From contig CAJOJQ010000009.1 of the NCBI GenBank assembly GCA_905234985.1, positions 1-64,000 on the forward strand: a stretch of DNA of 64,000 nucleotides. Direction: 5' to 3'. The position numbers were made by a program, and so were the translations under genes. The first letter of the stretch is position 1. Each line of letters starts with the position of its first letter. Shown piece after piece: positions 24,704 through 32,080 of this stretch. The DNA is from an uncultured Christensenellaceae bacterium (GTDB lineage: Bacteria; Bacillota; Clostridia; Christensenellales; Aristaeellaceae). Under the pieces are notes generated by a model, which was not told where the DNA came from, made no database searches, and saw only the letters and a program-made list of their open reading frames with translations.

Positions 24704-25316
24704 GCCGCTTGCTTCCTCCGGTTTCCGCGGCGCGCTTCACCGCGTCCTGCCACAGGGAAAGGGCCGCGCGGCCGCTTTCCTCCTTGGTGCCCGTGGTGCG
24801 GATCATATGATCCGCCCTCCTGCGTTTTTCCATCACCGGCATTTGGGAATGAATGCGGCGCAGGGCTTCGGCATAGGTGATCTGCCCCCGCTTGCGCACC
24901 CGGCGCACCTGCTCCTTCTGCGGGGCGTAGGCGCACCAGATTTCATCGCACCAGGAATCCATGCCCACCTCGTACAAAAGGGGCACATCCATCACCACCG
25001 GGCCGTCCGTTTCGTCCATCCGCCGGTGGATTTCCGAAAGCACCAGGGGATGAATGATGGCGTTCAGCTGTTCCCGCGCGGCGGGGTCGGAAAACACGAT
25101 ATCGGATAAAGCCCGGCGGTTCAGTTCTTCCCCGTCGAACACCTTTTCGCCCCACTTTTCCCGAATGGCGGGCAGGGCGGGACCGCCGGAGGCCGTGAGG
25201 TTCCGGGAAATCTCGTCCGCGTCGATCACCGGCACCCCCGCCGCTTTCAGCGATCGGGAAATGTTGCTCTTGCCGCAGGCAATGCCGCCCGTCAGGCCGA
25301 TAACATACTTGCTCAT
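24696..25316 (-). CDS. coaE: dephospho-CoA kinase
   Basis: The 206-residue P-loop kinase performs the last step of coenzyme A synthesis, phosphorylating the 3'-hydroxyl of dephospho-CoA. It shows the Walker A GLTGGIACGKSNISR, VIDADEISR just after it, VMDVPLLYEVG and the lid segment RVRKRGQITYAEALRRI. It is cotranscribed with the downstream transglycosylase (overlap of 8 bases). PolA lies upstream, separated by a heptamer inverted-repeat element. Confidence 0.93.
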   Translation of the reverse strand: MSKYVIGLTGGIACGKSNISRSLKAAGVPVIDADEISRNLTASGGPALPAIREKWGEKVFDGEELNRRALSDIVFSDPAAREQLNAIIHPLVLSEIHRRMDETDGPVVMDVPLLYEVGMDSWCDEIWCAYAPQKEQVRRVRKRGQITYAEALRRIHSQMPVMEKRRRADHMIRTTGTKEESGRAALSLWQDAVKRAAETGGSKRHV

Positions 25317-25346
25317 TCTGAATCTTCCTTTAGATAATATGCAAAT

Positions 25347-25458
25347 AGAGTTGAGAGCGGAGAGTTGAGAGTTGAGATATCGTTAGATATTCACATGGAT
25401 AATAAAAAAATGCATCCACCATAAAAATCTCAACTCTCAACTCCCAACTCTCAACTCT
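25347..25458. repeat. heptamer inverted-repeat element (AGAGTTG type)
   Basis: The left arm (25347-25374) is AGAGTTG, AGAGCGG, AGAGTTG, AGAGTTG. The right arm (25431-25458) is CAACTCT, CAACTCC, CAACTCT, CAACTCT. The stem extends by AGAT/ATCT, leaving a ~48-base AT-rich centre. It fills nearly all of the polA-coaE gap and ends one base from the polA stop codon. Confidence 0.88.
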
Positions 25459-25459
25459 T

Positions 25460-27997
25460 TTACTTCGTCTCAAACCAACTCTGCCCCATTTTGACTTCCG
25501 CCACCAACGGTACGGCCAGCTGATAAACTTGCTCCATACACTGTTGCAGGATGCGGCCCACGGTTTCCGCTTCTTCCTGGGGCGTTTCGATGAGCAGCTC
25601 GTCGTGCACCTGCAAAATCAGCCGGGCTTTCAGGCCCTCTTTTTTCAAGGCATCGTGTACCCGCACCATAGCCAGCTTGATGATATCCGCCGCCGTGCCC
25701 TGGACGGGGGTATTCATGGCGGCGCGCTCGCCAAAGTTCCTTACGTTGGCGTTGCTCGATTTCAGCTCCGGCAGTTGCCGCCGCCTGCCCATCAGAGTAA
25801 TTGCGTAGCCCTGTTCGTAGCCCTTTTTCACCGCCTCGTCCATGAATTTCTTCACGCCGGGGTAGCGGAGAAAATACCGGGCGATAAAGTCCCCCGCCTG
25901 CCTGCGGGAAACGCCGATGTTCCGGGCCAGGCCGAATTCGCTGATGCCGTACACCAGGCCGAAATTCACCGCCTTGGCGCTGGAGCGCATTTCCCGGGAA
26001 ACGTCCTCCATGGGCACGCCGTAGACCTCCGCCGCCGTGCGGGTGTGGATATCCTGGCCCTTTTGGAAGGCGTCCACCATGGCGGCGTCGCCGGAAAAGT
26101 GGGCCATGACCCTTAGCTCGATCTGGCTGTAATCCGCGTCGGCCAGCACGCAGCCGGGGTTTACGATGAACGCCTTGCGGATTTCCCGGCCCATTTCCGT
26201 GCGCACGGGAATATTCTGCAAATTGGGTTCGCTGGAGGAAATGCGGCCCGTGGCCGTGCCGGTCTGGTCAAAAGAGGTGTGCACCCGGCCAGACGCGTCC
26301 ATCTTGCGAAGCAGGGCGTCGATATAGGTGCTGTTCAGCTTCACCACCTGACGGTATTTGAGGATAGAGGCGATGCAGGGGTGGGCGTCCGCCAGCTTTT
26401 CCAGGGTGTCCGCGTCGGTGGAATAGCCCCGGCTGGTCTTTTTGCCGTGGGGCAGGTTCAAATCCTCAAACAGCACCTTGCCCAACTGCTGGGGGCTGTT
26501 CAGGTTGAAGCGCTGGCCGGTCAGGCGGTATACTTCTTCCTTGAGTTCCTCCGCCTGTTTGGTATATTCCGCGCCCAGGGCAGACAGCACCTGCCCGTCC
26601 ACCCGGAAGCCCGCCTGTTCCATATCAAAGAGCACGTACAGCAGCGGCAATTCGATTTCCCGCATGAGGGGCAGCATGCCGTCCGCCGTCAATTGCTTTT
26701 CCTGCTTTTGGGCCAGGGTGAGCACCCCGGCGGCGTCCTCCCGTGCAAAGCCCGACAGGGCGTAGGATTTTTCCTGGGGATTGCGCAGATACGCCCCTAA
26801 CATGGTATCCCAGGCAAACTCCGGCAGGGGCAAATTCATATCCGCGAGCAGATGCAGCAGGGCCTTGCCGTCGTGGACGTACAGCTTTTTCGATAAAAGC
26901 GGTTTCAGCGCCTGCCACGCTTCCTCCGGCAGCAGCCCGTCCGACAGCATATCCTGCTGCAGGGCGATTTCCGCCAGCCTGCCGGGAACGGCCAAAGTCA
27001 TGCGAGTTGGCGTCACGTGCAGAGCGGTGGGTTGGTTTTCCGCCGCCTGGATGAACGCGGCGATTTCTTCCGCTGTTTTCAGGATTTCTCCGTCAAAGGC
27101 AATTTCCGTTTCTTCCGCTTCCGGGGCGAGCGGAGCGTCCGGGAACATCTTTTCCAGCCGTCCGGCCACGCCGTTTAACTGATATTTCCGCAGGACGGGC
27201 AGGCCCTCCCCCATGCTGGAAACGTCGAAGGCGGTCAAATTAAATTCGATAGGGGCCGTGGGGCGGATGGTGGCTAAATCCTTGCTGAACCGCGCCTGTT
27301 CCTCGTTGTCCCGCACCTTTTCCCCTAATTTTCCTTTGATGTCTGCCCCGTGGGCCAGCACGTTTTCCAGACTGCCATATTCGTTCAGCAGCTTCACCGC
27401 CGTCTTTTCCCCCACGCCGGGGATGCCGGGGATGTTATCGCTGGTGTCTCCCATCAGGCCCTTCCAGTCCGTCACCTGCTCCGGAGTGACGCCGAAATAT
27501 TCCTTCACCCCGGCGGAATCGAACAGGGTGCTTTCCGTGATGCCCTTGCGGGTGAACAGCACTTTCGTCCCGTCCCCCACCAGCTGCAGCGCGTCCTTAT
27601 CGCCGGTGAGCAGCACGCAGTCCAAGCCGCTTTCCCGGCATTTTACGGACAGGGTGCCCAAAATATCGTCGGCCTCGTACCCCTCCGCCGTCAGCACGCC
27701 CAAGCGCATGGCGGCCAATATCTCCTTGATGACGGGAAACTGGGGCCGCATTTCCTCCGGCATGGCCCGGCGGCCCGCCTTGTAATCCGCGTAAACGGTA
27801 TGGCGGAACGTGGGCACAGGCAAATCGAACGCCACGGCAATATACCGGGGCGATAAATCCTGGATGGCCTTTAACAGCATGGACAAAAATCCGTGTACGG
27901 CGTTGGTGTATACCCCGTTGGCATCCATCAAGGGCAGGGCGTGAAAGGCCCGGTGCATCAGGCTGTTGCCGTCCACGGCCAATAAGGTTTCCCGCAT
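25460..27997 (-). CDS. polA: DNA polymerase I
   Basis: The 845-residue enzyme fills gaps and removes RNA primers. Order: 5'-3' exonuclease (AVDGNSLMHRAFHALP, YKAGRRAMPEEMRPQ, AEGYEADDILG), a 3'-5' exonuclease-like region (~310-470), and the polymerase (DADYSQIELRVMAHFSGD, RSSAKAVNFGLVYG, LQVHDELLIE). The proofreading-domain Asp/Glu motifs are not recognisable (LHVTPTRMTLAV where DTET is expected), so that activity is probably lost, as in Bacillus and Thermus. The start at 27997 fits family length and has GAAGGA upstream. The frame is open 55 codons further, but across the promoter. Confidence 0.95.
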   Translation of the reverse strand: MRETLLAVDGNSLMHRAFHALPLMDANGVYTNAVHGFLSMLLKAIQDLSPRYIAVAFDLPVPTFRHTVYADYKAGRRAMPEEMRPQFPVIKEILAAMRLGVLTAEGYEADDILGTLSVKCRESGLDCVLLTGDKDALQLVGDGTKVLFTRKGITESTLFDSAGVKEYFGVTPEQVTDWKGLMGDTSDNIPGIPGVGEKTAVKLLNEYGSLENVLAHGADIKGKLGEKVRDNEEQARFSKDLATIRPTAPIEFNLTAFDVSSMGEGLPVLRKYQLNGVAGRLEKMFPDAPLAPEAEETEIAFDGEILKTAEEIAAFIQAAENQPTALHVTPTRMTLAVPGRLAEIALQQDMLSDGLLPEEAWQALKPLLSKKLYVHDGKALLHLLADMNLPLPEFAWDTMLGAYLRNPQEKSYALSGFAREDAAGVLTLAQKQEKQLTADGMLPLMREIELPLLYVLFDMEQAGFRVDGQVLSALGAEYTKQAEELKEEVYRLTGQRFNLNSPQQLGKVLFEDLNLPHGKKTSRGYSTDADTLEKLADAHPCIASILKYRQVVKLNSTYIDALLRKMDASGRVHTSFDQTGTATGRISSSEPNLQNIPVRTEMGREIRKAFIVNPGCVLADADYSQIELRVMAHFSGDAAMVDAFQKGQDIHTRTAAEVYGVPMEDVSREMRSSAKAVNFGLVYGISEFGLARNIGVSRRQAGDFIARYFLRYPGVKKFMDEAVKKGYEQGYAITLMGRRRQLPELKSSNANVRNFGERAAMNTPVQGTAADIIKLAMVRVHDALKKEGLKARLILQVHDELLIETPQEEAETVGRILQQCMEQVYQLAVPLVAEVKMGQSWFETK

Positions 27998-28051
27998 CGC
28001 TTCCTTCACCTCGTCAGGCCGGGATTGCCCGGCGCACATAAATTCAATGAC

Positions 28052-28080
28052 AGTATACCACAGGCAAGCGGAATTGAAAA
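28052..28080 (-). promoter_or_regulatory. promoter of polA
   Basis: Minus strand TTTTCA (28080-28075) and TATACT (28057-28052) with a 17-base spacer, 54 bases before the polA start. Further upstream GAAATACC (28119-28126) and GGTATTTC (28137-28144) form an 8-base inverted repeat of unknown role. Confidence 0.55.
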
Positions 28081-28177
28081 GAAAATGTTTCAGAACCATT
28101 TCAAAATATTTACATAAGGAAATACCTGTTACTTTGGGTATTTCTTTGTTATTTCTCCGCAAATATCGCGCTATCTG

Positions 28178-28206
28178 TTGCGGTCAGGCGCATTCCGTGT
28201 TATAAT
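28178..28206 (+). promoter_or_regulatory. promoter of the amino-acid ABC operon
   Basis: TTGCGG (28178-28183) and exact TATAAT (28201-28206) with a 17-base spacer. It leaves a leader of about 125 bases before the permease ATG. No riboswitch that I recognise is in the leader. Confidence 0.6.
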
Positions 28207-28338
28207 GATAGACGACACAGGAAGAATGCAATCATCAGAAACGCCATAAAAAGGCTTGACAGCAAGGGAAAGAAAGAAGCCGGAAAGCGGGAATCTTTAT
28301 TTCTTTTTCCTGTTTTATTGAAGGAAGGAGCGCGATAT

Positions 28339-29026
28339 ATGACCCTGTCTGATAAACTTTACAAAATCCTCATCAAGGGCGATTCATGGAAAACCATCTT
28401 GGGCGGCTTAGGCGTCACGGTTCAAATCTCCCTGTTCGCGCTGCTGCTTGGCACGGTGGTAGGGGGTAGGGGCGCTGTTGTGCCTGCTGCGCACGCGGAA
28501 GAATCCCATCGCCAAGGGCTTCGCCTCGGTGTATATCGCCATTATGCGGGGCACCCCGGTGCTGATGCTGCTGCTTCTGCTGTACTACGGCATCTTCGCT
28601 CGGGCGGGACTCACGCCCATCACGGTGGCGGTACTCACCTTCGCGCTGAATGTGTCCGCCCACGTGGCGGAGCTTCTGCGCTCGGCCTTGGAGGCTGCCG
28701 ATAAGGGCCAGGCCGAAGCCGCCCGCACCTTAGGCTTTTCCGCCTGGAGTACCTTCCGGCTGGTCACGCTGCCGCAAGTCCTTCGTATCGCAAAGCCAGT
28801 ATACCAAAGCACCATTGTGAACCTGATCCAGTGGACCAGCGTGGTGGGCTACGTGACCATCACCGATCTGACCCGCGTCATTAACAACACCGCTTCCCGC
28901 ACCATGCAGCCGCTGCTGACCATCATCATTGGGATGCTGATTTATCTGGCGCTTTCCTACATCATCTTCGGCCTGTTCGCCCTGTCGGATAAAATCAAAG
29001 CGAAAAGAAGGGGGGCGGCGGCATGA
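28339..29026 (+). pseudogene. amino-acid ABC transporter permease, frameshifted by a 7-base tandem duplication
   Basis: Residues 1-42 (MTLSDKLYKILIKGDSWKTI ... LLLGTVVG) are read from 28339; the rest of a HisM/GlnP-type permease (LLRTRKNPIAKGFASVYIAI, MRGTPVLMLLLLLYYG, LEAADKGQAEAARTLGFS with its EAA loop) continues in another frame to 29026. The break coincides with two exact tandem copies of GTAGGGG (28459-28465 and 28466-28472). Deleting one copy gives V-V-G-A-L-L and restores a full permease. Either the gene is inactivated, or the tract slips reversibly, or it is an assembly error. Start: AAGGAG 8 bases before the ATG. The stop overlaps the ATPase gene by 4 bases. Confidence 0.85.
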
Positions 29027-30117
29027 GCCTGATCGAAGTAAAGGGATTGAAAAAATCCTTCGGTTCCCTGGAGGTCTTGAAGGGCATTGACCTGACCGTG
29101 AACCAGGGCGAGCGCATCGCCATCATCGGCGGCTCCGGCTGCGGCAAAAGCGTGTTCCTCCGCTCCCTGTGCCTGCTGGAAAAGCCGGACGCGGGGCAGG
29201 TGTTCATCGACGGCAAAGAGATCACCGCCAAGGGCGCGGACGTGGATTTGATCCGCCGCAGCATGGGCATGGTGTTCCAGAAATTCCATCTGTTTTCCGA
29301 AATGGACGTGATGGACAATCTGTGCCTGGCCCCGGTGCGGCTGCTGAAAATGAAGCGGGCGGACGCGGAAAAGAAGGCGATGGAGCTGCTTTCCCAGGTG
29401 GGCCTTGCCAACCGCGCCCACGCATGGCCCACGGTACTGTCCGGCGGCCAGCAGCAGCGCATCGCCATTTGCCGCTGCCTGATGATGGAGCCGAAAGTGC
29501 TTTTGTTTGACGAACCCACCAGCGCGCTTGATCCCACCATGGTGGGCGAGGTGCTGGCCGTGATCCGCATGCTGGCCAAGCGGGACATGAGCATGCTGAT
29601 CGTCACCCATGAAATGAATTTCGCGCGGGAGGTAGCCAGCCGGGTTTTGTTCTTCGCCGACGGCGGCATTTACGAGCAGGGCGCCCCGGCGGAAATCTTT
29701 GACGCCCCCCAGCGGGAAAAGACCGTGGCCTTCATTCACAAGATCAAGTATTTCAGCTTTGACGTGACCGGCCAGCAGTTCGACCTGATGGCCCTCCAGG
29801 GCGGCATCCAGACCTTCGGAGAAAAGTACGGGCTGGACGCTAGGCGGACGTACCGGCTGCAAATCTGCTGCGAGGAACTGATTTACGAAATGCTGAACCA
29901 TTGCTTCCCCGGAAACGATGGCGTGAACATGAAGCTGAACGTGGCCTACGCCGAAGCGGACAGGACGGTGGAAATCGAGCTGACCTGGGTTGGCGAAGCC
30001 TACAATCCCTTTGAACAGGAGGAAGACGGCTTGGGCATCACCATCCTGAAAAAGATGGCAAAGAAGCTCGACTGCCAAAGGGAATCCGGCCAGAGCCGCA
30101 TTTCCATCGCTCTCTAA
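29023..30117 (+). CDS. amino-acid ABC transporter ATPase fused to an RsbW-like HATPase domain
   Basis: Residues 1-~240 are a GlnQ/HisP-type ATPase: Walker A GGSGCGKS, signature LSGGQQQR, Walker B VLLFDEP, and the switch His in IVTHEMNF. The protein continues to 364 residues, about 120 longer than usual. The tail has an N-box-like RLQICCEELIYEMLNHC and a G2-like EDGLGITILKKMAKKLDCQR with YNPFE just before. This is the layout of RsbW/SpoIIAB-type GHKL domains. ABC energiser function is well supported; the tail may bind ATP or an anti-sigma-antagonist-like partner, and this is inference. ATG overlaps the permease stop codon. Confidence 0.85.
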   Translation: MSLIEVKGLKKSFGSLEVLKGIDLTVNQGERIAIIGGSGCGKSVFLRSLCLLEKPDAGQVFIDGKEITAKGADVDLIRRSMGMVFQKFHLFSEMDVMDNLCLAPVRLLKMKRADAEKKAMELLSQVGLANRAHAWPTVLSGGQQQRIAICRCLMMEPKVLLFDEPTSALDPTMVGEVLAVIRMLAKRDMSMLIVTHEMNFAREVASRVLFFADGGIYEQGAPAEIFDAPQREKTVAFIHKIKYFSFDVTGQQFDLMALQGGIQTFGEKYGLDARRTYRLQICCEELIYEMLNHCFPGNDGVNMKLNVAYAEADRTVEIELTWVGEAYNPFEQEEDGLGITILKKMAKKLDCQRESGQSRISIAL

Positions 30118-30141
30118 AGCGAAAAACCGCGCATCCCCACA

Positions 30142-30171
30142 CCGAAAGGATCGCGCCTCAAGGCACTTCCC
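30142..30171 (+). repeat. 30-base leader repeat, copy 1
   Basis: This segment matches 31164-31193 at 28 of 30 positions. The core GCGCC-TCAA-GGCAC can form an imperfect small hairpin. It ends 22 bases before the binding-protein start, in the gap between the ATPase and binding-protein genes. Confidence 0.7.
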
Positions 30172-30193
30172 AATAGATTAAGGGGGGAACTCC

Positions 30194-31066
30194 ATGAAGA
30201 AACTCGTTTCCCTGTCCATTGTGTTCGTGATCGCCCTTTCTCTTTGCCTGCCCGTGTGCGCCGAGGATACCTCGAATACCCAGGCAGTTCAGAAATATGG
30301 CGACATTGGCCGGCTGTCCAAACTGAACATCTCCGAAGATGAATTGAATGATGTGCTCAAGGAGATCATGGTCAACAGCATCTGCAACCGATATGTGTTC
30401 TACGATACCATGACCGATATGCTGATGGCGCTGAACAGAGGCGATATCGTCGTCCTGGAAACCGATCAGAATACCGTGCGGTATATCGTATCCAGAAATG
30501 ATGGCGTTGTGGACCGTCCGCCATACTTAAACCCCAATAACCTGATGTTCAGTGTGCTCCTGCGGGAAGAGGATGAAGAACTGCGCGATCAGATTTCCGA
30601 TAGCATTATCGGGATGAACGAGGACGGCACCATGGAAGAATTGAGGCAGCGCTACATTGAGGACGTCATCCAGGGCGATGACCCCGATGCTGTTGCGCCT
30701 CAGGTCTTTCCGGATGCCAGGACGGTCAAAGTGGCCGTGACGGGAGACCGCCCGCCCATGGACTACGTTTCCGCCGGAGGCGAACCGCTGGGGTTCAATA
30801 CGGCGCTGATTGCTGAAATCGCAAAGCGGCTGGGGGTCAACATTGAATTCACCACCGTGGACTGTGGAGCCAGAGGCATAGCGTTGGCAACCGGTGTTTG
30901 CGACATCGTCTTTTGGATGGAAATCGGGGATTTTGAAAACTGGGAAGGCGCGGATTTCGAGGATCAACCCGAGAATACCATCGTAACAGAGCCTTATATG
31001 TCCGTTCCCCTGTGGTGGGCAGTCCTCTCAACATCCCCTGTGGTGAACGTGTACAAGGATCAGTGA
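30194..31066 (+). CDS. amino-acid-binding-protein-like exported protein with permuted lobes
   Basis: The 290-residue protein has a signal peptide (MKKLVSLSIVFVIALSLCLP). Residues ~35-155 look like the second half of a family-3 binding protein: YDTMTDMLMALNRGDIVVLE, then MNEDGTMEELRQRYIE, which normally ends such proteins. Residues ~160-270 look like the first half: VKVAVTGDRPPMDYVSAGGE, then GFNTALIAEIAKRLGVNIEF. The order is thus reversed, and the C-terminal lobe after TEPYMS is missing. It may be what remains of two fused binding domains. Downstream of the ATPase gene with AAGGGGGG before the ATG. Ligand binding is doubtful. Confidence 0.65.
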   Translation: MKKLVSLSIVFVIALSLCLPVCAEDTSNTQAVQKYGDIGRLSKLNISEDELNDVLKEIMVNSICNRYVFYDTMTDMLMALNRGDIVVLETDQNTVRYIVSRNDGVVDRPPYLNPNNLMFSVLLREEDEELRDQISDSIIGMNEDGTMEELRQRYIEDVIQGDDPDAVAPQVFPDARTVKVAVTGDRPPMDYVSAGGEPLGFNTALIAEIAKRLGVNIEFTTVDCGARGIALATGVCDIVFWMEIGDFENWEGADFEDQPENTIVTEPYMSVPLWWAVLSTSPVVNVYKDQ

Positions 31067-31163
31067 CCTCGGCGGCACTCCCTGCAGTCCCTACGAACAG
31101 GTTCTTGTGCTATCAGGCTGGATTCATCCACAGAATCAACATATCCCAGACATTATCATGACG

Positions 31164-31193
31164 CCGAAAGGATCGCGCCACAAGGCGCTTCCC
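31164..31193 (+). repeat. 30-base leader repeat, copy 2
   Basis: Second copy of the segment at 30142-30171. Here GCGCC-ACAA-GGCGC is a perfect hairpin. It precedes a broken reading frame, as copy 1 precedes the binding-protein gene, suggesting an old tandem duplication of leader plus gene. Confidence 0.7.
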
Positions 31194-31197
31194 GATA

Positions 31198-31413
31198 CAT
31201 GAAAAGGAGGACTTCACGCCGGAAGAAAAGGAAGCCATCGCCCGCCTGGACGAAATCCTTCCCCGCCTGAAGGAGTACACCCGCGATATGCGGGACGGCA
31301 CCATCATCACCGAGCCCTACTATTCCGACATTCCCGTGGGCGTGATGATGCGCGACGCTTACGAAGCATCCGTGGCGTACATTGAGGCCATGATGGCGCA
31401 GGCCGCCGAATAA
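31198..31413 (+). pseudogene. 3' remnant of a second binding-protein-like gene
   Basis: An open frame of 71 codons ending at TAA 31413 has no start codon or ribosome binding site of its own. It reads EKEAIARLDEILPRLKEYTR ... RDGTIITEPYYSDIPVGVMM and ends in AYIEAMMAQAAE. The TITEPYYSD stretch resembles the hinge (TEPY) of family-3 binding proteins and echoes IVTEPYMS at the end of the preceding gene. It is preceded by leader-repeat copy 2. The bases 31067-31163 show no gene. Confidence 0.5.
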
Positions 31414-31434
31414 TCCCAAAGCAATCTTTCACGC

Positions 31435-31469
31435 GCCAAGGGCCGGGGAACGTTTCCCCGGCCCTTGGC
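31435..31469. terminator. strong hairpin between the ABC operon and plsY
   Basis: A perfect 16-base-pair stem with a CGT loop (GCCAAGGGCCGGGGAA paired with its complement) lies between the remnant stop codon (31413) and the convergent plsY stop codon (31487). There is only a short ATTT on the plus strand, so it is probably a bidirectional terminator of moderate strength or a 3' stabiliser. Confidence 0.6.
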
Positions 31470-31486
31470 ATTTATGCGTGGATAGT

Positions 31487-32080
31487 TTATTTTGCTTTCT
31501 GCCCGATCTTGTTTTCCGTGCCGTTTTTGAGGCGTTCCAGGTTGCTGCGATGGCGGTACACGCCCAGGGCCAGCAGCACCAGCGCCCACACCCCGGCGGG
31601 CCAGAAGGGCCGGGTGAACAGGATCATCACGGCGAAGGAAAAGAGCATGGTCAGGCTGCCCACGGAAATATAGCGGCAGATCCAGATCACCAGCAGGCAC
31701 AGGGCGGCGGCAATGAGGCCGTAAATGGGATACAGGGTAATCAGCACAGCGGCGGAGCAGGCGATGCCCTTGCCGCCCTTGAAGCCGAAGAACACGGGCC
31801 AGTTGTGGCCCAGCACCACGCACAGCCCGGCGAGCATGCCGCCCTCCTGTCCGGCGATGGCCTTGCCGATCATGACGGCGTCGAAGGCTTTCAGGAAATC
31901 CCCCAGGAATGTGAGCGCCCCGCCCTTGAGGCCCAGCACCCGCAGGGCGTTGCTGGCCCCGGTGTTGTGGCTGCCCTCCTCCCGCAGGTTGTGGCCGGAG
32001 TTTTTGGCGACCAGAATGCCGGTGGATATGCTGCCCAGCAGATAGGCGATCACCGCACACAGGATATATTTCAGAATCAT
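31487..32080 (-). CDS. plsY: glycerol-3-phosphate acyltransferase
   Basis: The 197-residue polytopic membrane enzyme transfers acyl groups from acyl-phosphate to glycerol-3-phosphate, the first step of phospholipid synthesis. Family motifs: YLLGSISTGILV, GSHNTGASNALRVLGLKGG, GHNWPVFFGFKGGKGIA. It has five to six membrane segments. The ATG overlaps the der stop codon by 4 bases, so the two are coupled, an arrangement common in Clostridia. Confidence 0.93.
   Translation of the reverse strand: MILKYILCAVIAYLLGSISTGILVAKNSGHNLREEGSHNTGASNALRVLGLKGGALTFLGDFLKAFDAVMIGKAIAGQEGGMLAGLCVVLGHNWPVFFGFKGGKGIACSAAVLITLYPIYGLIAAALCLLVIWICRYISVGSLTMLFSFAVMILFTRPFWPAGVWALVLLALGVYRHRSNLERLKNGTENKIGQKAK

Noticed and set aside
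27998..28162. 55-codon N-terminal extension of DNA polymerase I
   Set aside because: It spans the predicted promoter and has no family similarity; the ATG at 27997 begins the conserved exonuclease domain.
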